A DNA stretch of 64,000 nt from Lobosporangium transversale (taxonomy: Eukaryota; Mortierellomycota; Mortierellomycetes; Mortierellales; Mortierellaceae): positions 186,001 through 250,000 of the forward strand of contig NW_019029029.1 of NCBI RefSeq assembly GCF_002105155.1, in the 5' to 3' direction. This document shows positions 26,701 through 38,794 of the stretch, piece after piece. The notes under the pieces were generated by a model. It searched no databases and had not been told where the DNA came from. It saw only the letters and a list, made by a program, of their open reading frames with translations. The translations under genes were made by a program, and so were the position numbers. Every line of letters begins with the position of its first letter. The stretch's first letter is position 1.

Positions 26701-26924
26701 TCAATGTTGCAAATTATTTACCATGGAATGTCTTGCTGTTCCTGGAGACCCGCGCAGGAAGGATAAAGTGAAATGAAGCAAAATTGGTGGCAAAAGTATG
26801 TTAGTGCCTCGTACCCAAACAACCGATGTAACCAGGTAAGCTTTTTTTTTTTTTCTTTTTTTCTTTGTTTTGTTCGGGAACCAAGGAAGGAAGGACTGAG
26901 AATCCGCATAAAATTAGATGGCAT
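23783..26924 (-). CDS. Gti1/Pac2 (WOPR) family transcription factor; first exon tentative
   Basis: WOPR-domain DNA-binding regulator; relatives (Wor1, Ryp1, Gti1, Pac2) control morphological switching and development in fungi. Well-supported exons on the minus strand: 26584-25853, 25773-24644 and 24544-23783. Family motifs: DTLDALIIFEACRQG, LPRITRRLLAAERGELNP, PGSVFVFDESESGICRWTDG, WSPSRINGNFLVYKEL, KKNGLIKKTICV and, across a splice, HLVCYEREDMGGLYRPSD. The residues KTFHG that must precede QIRDTL sit on a 20-nt exon, 26741-26722. For the start I propose 26924-26815 (good context gtcaccATG, phase fits), but it reads through a lysine-rich poly(A) tract and may be wrong. The C-terminal half is Ser-rich and disordered. 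With this start the protein is about 917 residues. Confidence 0.84.
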
Positions 26925-28530
26925 GGTGACATTGACTCTAAGCCGAAGCTTATACGTATATCTTATACGGCACCAGATAGGCAATAGCAATCGGCGCGAA
27001 GTGGCGGATGGAACGCGGTGTTTCCGTGTGCATTTGTTACCTTCGGACTTTTGGTTTGCTTGCGTTGGACATGAAGAGAGATCCAAGTTGGAGGGATTGG
27101 AGGTTTGTGAAAAGGTGACTTATTAGATGCTTGTGGAAGTAAGAGCAGCAAGTACTAAAAAGAAGGGAAATGAAGAAGAAAAAGAGAAAAAAGGAAGATA
27201 GAAATAATGGATGACACAAAAAGTGCACAATGAATAAATGAATGGGTAGAACTATATTCAATGGCATGTGATTGGTTCAATACCGCCGGGTTCTGTTGCT
27301 GTGTCCCAGGATGTAAACGTGTGCCTCTGATCCACTGATGCGGATCCACAGGCAAAAAAGGTCTATTGTAACATACACCTTAAAAAAATTAAAGTATGAC
27401 AATTATCGTATTGGTTGTAACATGAGTGTGCCAGATGACATATTGACAATCAAACGGAGATAACAAACACATGGGTAATAAAAAATAAAAAATAAAAAGT
27501 AAAAAAAATAAAATAAAAATCAATCCATCATCGCCGACACTAAAATCATTGTTCCAACAATCTCTACGATGGTATATGGCTATGTTCTTTTTGTGTCGCG
27601 ATGTTTTTATTGTTTATGCGTTGTTCAAATCCAGAGCTGCTTTCTGTGTCAATAAAAGCATTGCCACCACGAATGTTGGAATCATGATACAAGTGGAGAG
27701 GCTCATATTCATATATTCAGACGCTGGTAATGCCGTCTATACAGTAGAAAGTATTACAGCACAACGATCACCATTAAACATGTCATGTATCAGCAGCATC
27801 AATACTATCAATACCCAATATCATCACCAGCATCATCAACATCATCAGCATCATCAACATCATCAGCATCAATGAATAAGCAAAGGATAAAGAGACAGAT
27901 AATGATTTTATCAGCTTCTATTGAAAAGTTTCGATTACAAGGCTTGAGGAAAATAAGAAGTTGTTCAACCACATGTACCAGCCAAGTCTTCCTATGCTAA
28001 CAAAGAGGTTGAGATCTCAGCCACAACAGCTAGGAAAAATAAACCAAACTCTCCTCATAGAGTGCCAGACAATACTGAGACATGCCCTTTTAATTCGTAA
28101 ATCTGCGTCTTACACATTCTATTCTCTTAAAATGATGTAAGTGCATCAAGAATTAGATGAACCCGAGCATAGTCAGAACTTTACTGGCGAATAACCGGTA
28201 GTATATTAGTGCTCGTGGCCAATGTGCATCCGTTGGGACTGTGTGAAAAGGTATCAAGTCGAACATTCCAGGCACAATGGCCAACTTAATGGACAACTCT
28301 CAACAGAATAACATCATTATTTCCATCACATTTTATATAATAATAAGAGCTTTGATAATTGAAATGAAAGCGGGAATGTTTATATGCTTTATAGGGTTGG
28401 TATGTCATATAATGCGTATCATGATTAAGTAAAACTACAGTATCATCAATAAGCAGCAACAGGTAATAAATAAATAATAGGAGAGAAATTAAGAATGAAT
28501 AAATAAAAAAGCAAAAAGCAGAACAATGAT
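26925..28530. other. Intergenic, 1.6 kb
   Basis: No gene recognised. It holds the presumed promoter of the WOPR gene (27100-27360 is purine-rich on +, so pyrimidine-rich in the gene's sense), A-rich sequence at 27480-27520, a CAT/CAN trinucleotide repeat at about 27820-27874 and the 3' flank of the FAD monooxygenase. Confidence 0.6.
27820..27874. repeat. Trinucleotide repeat, imperfect (CATCATCAR)n
   Basis: Alternating catcatcaa and catcatcag units over about 55 bases. It opens a His/Gln-rich frame that ends within the repeat; I regard that frame as an accident of the repeat, not a gene. Confidence 0.85.
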
Positions 28531-30354
28531 TTAAAGAGCGGTGGTACTTGTGCTAGCTTGTGCTTTCAAGTACACAGCATATTTCTTGGAAGGCCTTTGT
28601 GGCGTCAATGGTGCTGTGCCTTTGGTCTCAATGCGAGGTAGGAACAACGCTTGAGGTCTATACGACAATGTGTACTCCAGACTTTTCTCCTTAAAATACT
28701 TGGGAACAAGCTTGAGAAGTACAAACCGTGCTGCAGTGTCCAACCATGTCTAAAAACATATTCATAATGCAAATATTAACATTTTTAAGCCGGGAAGCAA
28801 TGCAATTGATCAAAATCTCTTGGAGAAGCAATGTAAACAGCACCTTTTTTTTTTTTTTTTTTTTTTTTTTCATACCTTTCCAGCTAAGACTGTAGACATT
28901 TGTTGAACTGAATTCAATTCTCTCTTGGTAGTAGGGAAGCGCTCCAGATAATAGTCGTCAAAGGCTTTAGCAATGTGCTTGTCAGTAGCAGAAGGCATCT
29001 CATATAAGCAGTTGACGAGGACAACGGCATCAAGGATAGCATTTAAAGCACCTAGTATGGATAAAATGATCATCAACTATTAATCAGGTTGTAATTCATT
29101 TTCTCTTCAAAAATTAATAGTCCTTGAGAATTTTTTTTTTTTTTTTACCAAAGTTTGGTAACAACTATTGTTTAAGGATGAATTATTTAAACAAAAGAGA
29201 TCGTTAGCATGAGTTCAGGAATTTTGGTTTGATAGTCCGTTTAGTTTTCATTTGTAAAACATTTTCGAGAGTGAACCTTACCCTATGCGCAGCTATGTTA
29301 ATTGCAATCGATTCGTATCATATCGCAGAGAGAGAGAGAGCGATTAAAATAGTCAGTCATTTTTCTTTTGTGCATTCTATGAGAACATACTTTGACTTTT
29401 TTGTTTTTGTTTTTGTTGTTGTTGTTTTTTCTTACCATCGCCAATGAGTACGGTACGACCATGCTTCCAAGTCTCAAAGATCTTCTCCTCAAGAACGACT
29501 TTGGAAATGGATTCTTTGGGGGTGTTCTCAAACAGATCCTTGAGCTCACCCATAATTGGCAGCTTGTGCTGTTTCCACTCTTCAGGCAATTGTGAAACAT
29601 CAAACATATTATAGTCGGCATTCAACCAGTTCTCATATAGCTTTGGATCCATCGAGCTCGACTGCACATCAACACGCCAGCAGATACGGTTGTTCGGGAT
29701 CGTAAAATATCTCCACTAAATGTACAGACACACATAAAAAAGGAAAGGAGCATACATTGCCGAGAAAGAGAAAGAGTCAATTCTCGTGTTCGTATGACAT
29801 ACGATTGAATGGGCCTCAAGGGGAAATAGTTAAAAGACCTACAGTCAATCCACGCTCCTCACCAATGACAGTGTCACAGTGGGACTCGTCATCCTGAAGG
29901 CCTTCAAAATTGGCTGGGTTCATTGGGTTTGTTGTGCCGAGAATACTCATGTAATGGCTGACAAGGCTCACGTCACCATCCTCGGTGTTATTAGGGAGGA
30001 TATTCTCTTTCTTCATCTCGTTATAGAGAGCTTGACGAACACTGCTATATGAACCATCAGCGCCAATGAGGATGTCACCAGTATATGAGCTTCCGTCGGC
30101 GCAGGTGATGGTCACACTTTCAGAGTCCTGGGTCAAGGAGACGATCTTCTTATTCATATGTACCTTTTCTTGTGGGACACGCGAACTGAGAAGTGCATGG
30201 AGTTGAGGGCGCGATGTCACCAGCGAGTCATAGCCCGTTCTGGATTTATCGACAAGGCACCAAATAACAAAAATAAAAATTAAAAGGATGCATTAGAGTA
30301 GAGCGCGCGTGTACTTGGAGAGAAAGATGCAGTCTGTCGTGTAACATCCATGTT

Positions 30355-30385
<31 letters not shown>

Positions 30386-30715
30386 CTCCACAACTACCAC
30401 GACCATTACTTACAAGGTCTTGTTGTTTCTAAGTCGAATTTCACGAATAATTTCCATATCTTCTTTGAAAATGGTGGTCCCATCAATGATTTTAGAAATA
30501 GATTTAAGCTCTTCCAAAAGACCCAGCTGCTCCAAGAGCGGCATAACATTAAACCCTAGCCCTGTAGCAGATCCTTGAGTGCACACCTGCTCGTCCCTTT
30601 CAAAGAGCTGGTACTCTATACCGGCCTTCTCAAGAAGGATAGCCACAGTGAGACCACCAATCCCAGCGCCTGCAATAAGGATTTTGGGTTCTTTTACTGG
30701 GGTTATCTCAGGCAT
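28531..30715 (-). CDS. FAD-dependent monooxygenase (group A flavoprotein)
   Basis: Flavin monooxygenase of the PHBH-like fold; substrate unknown. Exons on the minus strand: 30715-30414, 30239-29843, 29715-29436, 29292-29282 (11 nt), 29164-29149 (16 nt), 29051-28876 and 28749-28531, giving 466 residues. All introns are GT-AG and phases close. Motifs: Rossmann GxGxxG as ILIAGAGIGGLTVAILLEKA (residues 12-31), the DG motif in DILIGADGSYSSVR, and the GD motif TVLIGDAAHR, which spans exons 3 and 4. The usual GQG after PxxG is reduced: the model reads LLPNFG then ALNAILDA, exactly two residues short. This is either a real variant or a fault in my model around the microexons. The C-terminus carries a basic region typical of fungal homologues. 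Long homopolymers sit in two of its introns. Confidence 0.88.
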
Positions 30716-30849
30716 GGTGGGTCTTTACAGGGGGATGAATGCACGGATGAAGGAGGGAAAAGAAGGACGAGTGAACGAGTGGAGAGTGGGACGAAGGAGT
30801 GAGAGAGAGAAAATAAATGTGAGTAGATGGAATAAATGTGAAGAATAAA

Positions 30850-30915
30850 AGAGAGAGGAGAAAGAGAGAAAGAGAGAGAGTGAGAGAGTGAGAGAGTGAG
30901 AGAGTGAGAGAGGGT
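30850..30915 (-). promoter_or_regulatory. CT-rich tract upstream of the FAD monooxygenase
   Basis: GA-rich on the + strand, including repeats of gagagagt at about 30872-30913, so CT-rich in the sense of the monooxygenase gene, 135-200 bases before its ATG. It fits the pattern of pyrimidine tracts before other starts in this window. Confidence 0.5.
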
Positions 30916-31305
30916 AAAGTGATGGAATGAAGAAAGAGGAAAAGGAATGAAAGTGATCAGATGAATGAAGTTCGAGATGAAGATTAAACTACATGTGTAT
31001 GTTGTATATCTTGTAATACAAGGTAGATGATATCCCATTGAATGTGGTCGCGAAATGTAAATTCAGGTCCATGTCTAAAGAAAATGAATGGCAGAGCAGT
31101 GTTATTGAAATGGAACATTATTTTAATAAAACAAACAGGTTGCGCCTTGCGGGATCGGCATGTAAGGAGAGGGTGTGTTTGCTACCTTGATGCCATGCAT
31201 AGAAAAGCAGGCGGGAGACACATGGGCGCCCGAACAGATCCTGACCCGCCTCTGAAAAAAAAAAGGTTTATTCATTCAACTCTCAATGCAGTATGAATGG
31301 ATGAT

Positions 31306-31373
31306 AAATATATATATATATATACATTTATATATAATATATTAATATATATATATATAATATATATATAAAT
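31306..31373. repeat. Alternating AT microsatellite block
   Basis: Runs of TA dinucleotides with small interruptions over about 68 bases. Self-complementary and likely polymorphic. Confidence 0.9.
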
Positions 31374-33251
31374 ACAAATTCGATTCAAAAGGCACATGGA
31401 TGAGTAGGCTGATCTCTCTGCTCTCTTTATTTTTTACCCCGATTAGAGTCCGTAGCCCTGTTTGCCATGCCAATGTCATTGTGTGTAACATTTACAAAAA
31501 TGCTCCTTTCAATATAGTTTTCGATTTAATGGGTTCGCTCTCTTCCTTTTATTCTTCTGTATTTCCGTGAATTGGTCTCTTGCTTCAACTTTCTTTCACC
31601 CTACTCATGAAGGGACCAATGGGGCAATCCAAGGTATCATATATATATATATATATGCTTTGTAAACAGATCGGGTTTTTGGCTGACCCTATCAAGGGTA
31701 GTAGATCTAGGCTACTATCCCTAACCCAAGTGCGGAGCAAAAGAAAAAAAGGGGAAAATGGCTCCACACTTCAAGAACCCTAAATAAATAAACGAAAGTA
31801 TATACAGATTTGTGGTGATCTTCCAACCATGGACAATAAAAAAGAAAAAGAAAACTAGGACTGCGGAAGAAAATGTCCCTTCGCTCTCTTTCCTTTCTTT
31901 TCTTTTCTGACCATCTGTCGTACTAAACAAAATAAGCATGATAGAGTATCACCGTATAAAATTGGCCTATACATGAGCTATGGCAATCTAATACAAGTAT
32001 ATATACACAGTATAGTCGTGTATGCTCTTTATGGCTCAGCTTGCAATGGAACATCAAAAGCGTTAAAACCTTCATTATCCTTTTGTAGTTTTTTTTTTTT
32101 ATATTCCTTTCTGTTCGTTCATTTTATTTTTTTCCTCCGTGCAGATTCTTTGATTTCCTTCACAAATATAGCTCACAAAATGCATTTTTTTTTTTTTTTT
32201 TTAATATTTCGAATAATACATTCATGACAAATACGATACAGGAAGGCGTTCAATAATTCCTGATCGAGGAACTACATCCATTTTTTTATCTGGTGAAAAT
32301 ATATACACAATATATTGAGAGCATATGAAGACGATTGGTAGATTACAGAAATGAGCCTCGAGGTGGAAATAAAGTGCACAATATAAAAACTATTATATGA
32401 GCAACAACACAAGCGTAAAAACGAATGAACTTAATGGCTACATTATTACAAGGAGAAATGTCTGCATTCCCTGCCTTGGCTGACGAAGCCGTGTAACCAA
32501 GTAAAATTGCTAGTGTTACCATCTCTGTGTCATCACACCCATTTCACAAAAAAAAAGTCATCAGCTGTCGTTTGAATCAATATATTCAAATCGATGAAGC
32601 TTTATCCGTCAATTAAACAATCTACCATCAATTATAAAGTAAGGTTGGATAAAAATGGTGTTGTATAGAGTCATTGAGGAAGAGCAAAAAGCTGAAAGAC
32701 AAACTCAAACAACAAATAACAAAAAAAAAAGACTTATTCAGTTCAAGACGCTAGTTGAGTAAAGGAGAAGGTAAGAAAGTAAGTAATAGCGGGTCGACGA
32801 TGTTGTTCATGATGAATTAGTTTGTGTGTATTTAATATGGAAAGAAGGGAACCAGGGCCTCTGCCACAGAGCGTATGCAATCCAATATTATGTATTAATA
32901 CTTTATATTTTCATAAATAACTTTGCGACTATCTTTAATGCTTCGAGAAAAAAAAAAAAAAAAAAAAAAAAAAGCTTCTTTTGAATAAGAGCCGCCTTGC
33001 TAGGTTGAGTGTTCTACATGCTCTTGATCTTCGCGAAAGACTGACTCGCTTGGCCTTTAGGAAGACCAAATAAAAGACAAAAATAAACATTCTATCCCCA
33101 CTCAATTTGCCTGGTATTAGTAGATTTATAATTCATATTACATACAATTTAAATTAACTTTACATTAGGTGGTATTTTCTAGCAATACAGTTGGAAAGAG
33201 TCTGCAGTAAGACTGGGCTTTTTTTTTTTTTTTTTTTTTTTTTGGCAAACT

Positions 33252-35562
33252 TCATCCATCATGGTTGAGACCCAGACTGCTCTGGGTTGTCATTGTGTCA
33301 GAATAATATCCCAGCCGAGGGGCTGGAGGTGGATTGCGGTTCGATGCTGGTGTTCGAAATCCCTGTGAGGAGGAGAAGCTTGTTTCAGGAAAGCTTTGTT
33401 GTTCACCTGATCCTGCTATCATATCTAACAGTAATCTGTCTTCATCTTGTTCTTGTTCAAGTATATTCGAGCCATTGAAAGCTGGAATAGGCATAGAGTC
33501 CACATTAGAGCCGCTACTTAAAACGTTAGATGCAAATCCACTCTCATCACCTGAGGATGTCTGCCCTGTCGGTCTGTGAGATCTATCGATTTGATCCTTA
33601 TCTGACGATGATGATGTAGCTGCTGCTGCAGATGCGATAGCAGAAGCAGCTGCCTGAGTGGCTGGAGATGGCACTATCGAGTGCACGGAACGCCGCGAGC
33701 TATCAACAAGACTAAATCGACCAAGCCTAGCTAAGGGCGAAGGTGTCATGAAAGACGGGGGACTAGAACCCATACTGCTCCCGCTACTTTGACCAGTCCC
33801 TAGAATATCTCTCCTTATTTGTGTTTTAGAAGAACCAATGGGAGTAGCCACTGTTTGCCTGCGGTTAGATGTGGCAGCAAATGCAGAATTAAAGGATTCG
33901 AGGAATGCTGCTCCAATGTCACTACTGATAGTACTGGCACTGATGCCTTCTGCAGCAGTGGTGCTGGTGGGTGCTGTTGTGAGCAGAGAAGCAGGCTGTG
34001 CTGCTGATGACGTTGAGGTTGAAGGCTGTCTCGACCCAGTGCCACTGCTTGAGCGAACTAAGGATGGTTTATCAGTAAAGACATCTGACGCCTTCGAGAA
34101 TAACAAAGATAAGGATGAAGATGATGCTGGCTGCTTCGAAATAAAAGAATCCCTTGCTTTTATTCTCTGCATAGCTTTTCGTATTTCAGGTGGTGTCTGG
34201 AGTGCTTTGAGTAAAGGATCCTCATCCACAAAATCTCCTTGGGACTGATGTTGAGAAATGCTCCTGTGGGTGGGACTATGGCTCCTCTCCTCGTTATCAC
34301 TCTCCTGCTCCTGGTGAGGTGCTCCAGAAAGATTGCTTTGTGAACGGGATGAAGGGGCAAAAAACCCTTTGACGTTCGCCATCTTACGAGGACTCACAAA
34401 CAGCCGCTCATTATCCCGTTGCTTATCGGTCAATGAAGCCCAGTTCTTAGATTGGGCATCAACTGTGTCCTCTAGAGGCTCAATAAAATCCTCTCCCCGG
34501 CTCCTTTTCTTTGATCCATTGATCCCTAAATCTCTTGAAGGTGCTACCTCACTGTACTTTTCTAAAATGGCTGCATCGTCGTCGTCATCATTGTTCACCA
34601 AAAGTGGCTGTGGGATACCAAGCCCATCCTTCATCTGAACCCTGTCGACACGACTCTTTGCTACAGCCGAATGCGGAGTCACTGCAGGCTTGGATCCCGG
34701 TATTGAAGTATGAAGCGTGGTGGGGGAGCTGATCACATCTTGATGGTCCTCATCTACATTGAACTCAGTAGATTCCCAATCCTTGCTACTTGTTGCAGGA
34801 ATTTGAGTCTGATTGGACTGTGTTTTTGACGGCGCAAGAACTGTATCATTGGCTTGGCTTTGATCAGACTGCTTCTTTGATGGTGCCGGCTCTGCTCGAT
34901 TAAATGTCGATAATAACATTGATCTGTCGCTGTGAATAATAGCTGGTATTGTAGATGCAGGTTCTTCGGCAGTTCGTTCATTTTGACGAGTCATTCGAAT
35001 TGGCGTTGTTCGTGATGAGTTATGGTTTTCATGCTGTGGCCAGAGGATCCCAGATGAAGGACGGGCATCAGCTCCTAGTTGGAGACGAGATATCTTATGG
35101 TTGCTACGTATTGGAGTGGGTGTCGAGGGCATTGATCCAAGCGATGAACTACCCAAAAACCCCGGTGAAAGCCTAGACGACGAAAGATCAATTTCGTCAA
35201 TTCGCTGACGGTTTGTTGAGGTCTCATCCTGATTAACATCATCGTGGTCATGGTTAGAGATATCGAAAGTATGTGGCAGATCAACGCGCTCTTGTGCCCC
35301 TTGACTCACTCTAGAGTTTTCTGCCTCTATAGTGGAGTGTTGTTTATTGCTAGCCTCTTTGGCCGTCCGATTTCTATGACGACCAATAGGTTTCCTGGGG
35401 GTCAACGTCGCTTGAAAAAATCGATGCCAGTACTGTGTAACGTCCCTGGTTTTCCTTGATGATTCTGCATAGCGTTCCACTTGCGGTATGATCTTTGTTG
35501 ATACTGTCATTTGGCTTTTGGAAAAGCTTTCATCTGTTGCAATAGAATAAAATAAAGCTTTG

Positions 35563-35597
<35 letters not shown>

Positions 35598-35717
35598 TCA
35601 TATTCTCTACTGAAAATCTTTCATACCAATCTCCTGCATAGTCCTTGTGATGGCTTGGTCGAGACGCTCGATTTCATCAAGTACTTCTTGAGTAGACGGT
35701 GGTTTAAAAGACATCAT
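33252..35717 (-). CDS. ASK1: DASH/Dam1 complex subunit Ask1 with long C-terminal extension
   Basis: Kinetochore protein of the fungal DASH/Dam1 ring that couples chromosomes to microtubules. Exons on the minus strand: 35717-35627 and 35533-33252, GT-AG; 790 residues from the first of two adjacent ATGs (35717; the second is 35714). The Ask1 domain is N-terminal: LDEIERLDQAITRTMQEI, then across the splice DESFSKSQ, then STKIIPQVERYAES and TQYWHRFFQATLTPRKP. Everything after about residue 80 is Ser/Thr/Pro-rich and probably disordered, with many SP/TP sites suited to cell-cycle kinases. Yeast Ask1 is 292 residues, so this is much longer. The intron carries an A28 run on the + strand. It is divergent from PIG-S. 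Confidence 0.86.
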
Positions 35718-35947
35718 AAATGAGTGGCGGTCTTAGAAGACACGTTCAATCATGTAGTAAGATGGGAAGTGAAGTGAAGAGGACAGGCTCTCCATTGTTT
35801 GCCAAAGACAGGGGAGCATTCAAGGAGAGCGGTCACTTAAAAAAAATGGTCACTACGTAAGAATGCCAACCAGGATGTTTAAAGATGAGCAACTGCTTCA
35901 GCTTTCTTTCATCACATCAAACACAAGGTCACAGGAAAGGCACAGTC
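35718..35947. promoter_or_regulatory. Compact divergent promoter, ASK1 (-) and PIG-S (+)
   Basis: Only 230 bases separate the two ATGs. No long T tract is present, unlike most promoters in the window. Core elements were not recognised. Confidence 0.6.
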
Positions 35948-38217
35948 ATGGCGCTAGACAAGCAAGTATTGGCTTCGCGGGGTAAGGACATCAACCATAG
36001 TTGTATTTGATGTTTGGCGTTCTTCTGTGCCAACTACGCTCATTTCATTGAGCTTCAGCGTAACAGTATTTTCTGATATTACGTTCTAGATCGAGCTAGA
36101 CGACATATTTTATTGTCAGTATGGGCAGTTGTTCTGTTTGGACTCCCTCTGTGGTGGAAAGCGACGCGTGTTTACAGAGCTGAGCTGCCCTATAATGACA
36201 TTGCACAGTGGAATGATTGGAAGGTATGGACTCAAAACGTTAAAAAATATTCTGGAGGTATAATACTACGTAAAGCTGACATACTCTTCATATTGTTATG
36301 TAATAGACGTGCAAACCAAGTTTTCCTATCAAGGTCAATCTGCACCTTTCGAAAATAGCGCCCATAAGTACACAGGAGGACGAACATCAGATTTTGAGTG
36401 GGATCAAAGATACAGTAAGCACAGGGATTGCAGGACTCGTTGGCATACCAGAGCGGCCAATACACCTTGATATTAACCAGTCATGGAGTGGATCAAAAGA
36501 GCGAGATATCTTAAGTAGGATGAACAATCCATTTTCCCTCGATCCTTGAACATCTGTTAGCATGTATTTTACTGATAGAGAGCATTGGCAGTGGCGTGGG
36601 ATTTAATACGTCTATTCAACATCTTGCCACGCTTTTTGCGTCTATATTCTTAGATCGAGCCAGCGTAATCCCAGGCACATATGATTTTTATATCTCACCT
36701 GGAGCTAATACCAGTGCGACTATTCGAAGTCAGAGACAGGGATTCATTCAATTGCAGACATGGAATAAAGGTAGGCTAGCTAATAAGACACTTCCTCAAA
36801 TGTAATAGAGCTTGCCAAACCCTTACCATTCTCTTTTATATATATATATGTTTATACTCCGTAGAGCACATTAGTAACTCTGTTATAGAGACGCTGAATG
36901 CGATTTTTTCAGAGGAAGAGGGAACAATTAGACAACTCTTCCTTACTCTAAATGGTCAGGGTTCTGAAAAAACAAAGGGCCATCTTAAGGCTGTGAAGTA
37001 CGCTCCAGGATACCAGCTAACATTTAGTCTGTTCAGCGGAGATGCATCCAATGGTGTTCGTGAATGGAAGATACAGGAAGCCATCAATGGTAACACTTGT
37101 TCCAAACAATGTAAAAATCGTTGATCAATATTCAGCAATAGTCATCTAACTATTATTTTCATCCCCGCTTTCCTGGCGTTATTGTCCTACAGCCTTTTTC
37201 GCCCCGTTCTTAAAGAGCATGTCTGTCATTTCGACGTTTACAGTAGAATCGCAAGTGCAACACTACGCTTCATTGACTTTCGTCCCTCAATTTGACGCAG
37301 ATCGTAAGGAGCATTATTTAACACCGGACACCCTTCCAAATTTTATTAACGCTGCCGAGTGGAGCCTTGGTACGTCACAGAAAGAAGAGCTTGTCAATTG
37401 TGATTTGATATTATAGCGATTGAAGCAGATGATAACATGTTCAATTTTAATATATCTAGCATCCACGGTCTCGTCATTACCTCCACTTAACTTCCTGGCA
37501 TATGTCCCTAAACCAAGCGAGAGTCCTTTAGTGATCAGGAGCGAGTCTTCAGGCTCTCGCTCTCTCACAAACTCATTTCTGATTCCTCGATGGGGCGGTA
37601 TTACTATCTTGAATAGGGAGCATGGCAATACATCTTCAACGCCTCATGTCATCACCGTACAGGAATTGGAGCCACCTATGAAAATCTTTCTGACACAGTT
37701 ACGCGATCTCATGGGTGTATCTGATCTTTCTTTTTCAAAGGCGTCGTTCCCGATTGTATTTCACAAGACTGTAAACGGTGCACTAACAACATGGGAATTG
37801 GATAGTCTATTGAGAAGACGGACTGCAGAGAACCTAGTCGATTCGTTGGCGACGATTGCATCACTTGCAAGGCTAGTGATGGATACACCCAATATGGTTG
37901 TGTTGGACCATATCCAGAAGGATGTTATTAATGCTTTGAAAGATGTCGAGCGTTCTTGTCAAAGACTCTCTGAACAAGATTATCTTGAAGCAATATCAGC
38001 ATCAAGAGACGCACTCGTCAAATCCGAGACTGCTTTCTTTGATCCAACGATGGTTTCAATGCTTTACTTTCCAGACGAACACAAGTATGCCATATATATG
38101 CCTTTGTTTGTACCCATCTCGGTACCATTGGTAATGGCGGTGCTGAGAGAATTGAAGAGATGGAAGGAGAATAAGAGGAATACTTCTGACGAGACTAGTA
38201 AGACCAAAGTGGATTGA
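35948..38217 (+). CDS. PIGS: GPI transamidase component PIG-S (Gpi17)
   Basis: Subunit of the ER-membrane GPI transamidase that attaches GPI anchors to proteins. Exons: 35948-35981, 36090-36223, 36307-36514, 36579-36770, 36865-37089, 37193-37369 and 37460-38217, all GT-AG, phases close, 575 residues (family size is about 550). Landmarks: N-terminal membrane helix SVWAVVLFGLPLWWKATRVY with the family RAELPY motif, TCKPSFPIKVNLH, RPIHLDINQSW, then STVSSLPPLNFLAYVP, RWGGITI, ARLVMDTPNMVVLDHI and a second membrane helix near the C-terminus (YMPLFVPISVPLVMAVLREL) followed by a basic tail. The topology, two terminal anchors and a lumenal domain, matches the family. Confidence 0.92.
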
Positions 38218-38762
38218 TAAAGATTGTTATTAGGACAGTAAAAACTACAAAAAATAAATACATATAATATATACATTTAAACATGATGACTATGTGGGAA
38301 GTTTTGACAGGAAAGAAGATATTACATTGCGCCAAGCTTGATAATGGACGCGTAAATGCAAACCGATCGATATAATCATTGCTTGGCAATAATCGGATGC
38401 ACGGTGCTTGATCGGGTGGGAACATCCAAAAAAAAAAAAGCGTATCTAAAGTGAACCGTTGTACCACCTCATAACGGTTTGAAAAACATTTTAAATGAAA
38501 AATGTTTGGTTGCAAATGCATTCACGCTGAATAACGACATTTCCGTTTTTAGGGTGAATCTTTTATGGCAGACATGTGCACAATCCGCCTGTAATAAACG
38601 CTCCAACGCTCAATTGCTGGGTTTCCTCTGGTTATGGACATGAGCACAGCATATCAATTCCATCTCTCTCTCTCTCTCTCTCTCTCTCGCTCTCTCTCTT
38701 TTTTTTTTTTTGTCCTCATTGCTCATCTGATCCTTTTTTAACTTGGTAATATAAAACCATCC

Positions 38763-38794
<32 letters not shown>

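Larger units (their letters stand above)
30716..33251. other. Intergenic, 2.5 kb, A/T-rich, with microsatellites
   Basis: No gene recognised. It has a purine (CT in gene sense) tract upstream of the FAD monooxygenase, an alternating AT block at 31306-31373, a shorter AT block near 31640-31656, T runs near 32090 and 32187-32202, an A run at 32948-32973 and a T run at 33219-33243. Small frames here are low-complexity. Confidence 0.6.

Noticed and set aside
27549-27875. 108-codon frame ending in His-Gln repeats
   Set aside because: The repeat part comes from the CAT microsatellite and the rest has no resemblance to known proteins or gene-like codon use.
31190-31260. GC-rich segment resembling a small structured RNA
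   Set aside because: I could not fold it into a tRNA cloverleaf and found no TTC-type T-loop motif.
37432-37459. Use of the acceptor TTATAG near 37414 for the last PIG-S exon
   Set aside because: That acceptor leads to an early stop in the required phase; the acceptor at 37459 gives the conserved STVSSLPPLNFLAYVP.
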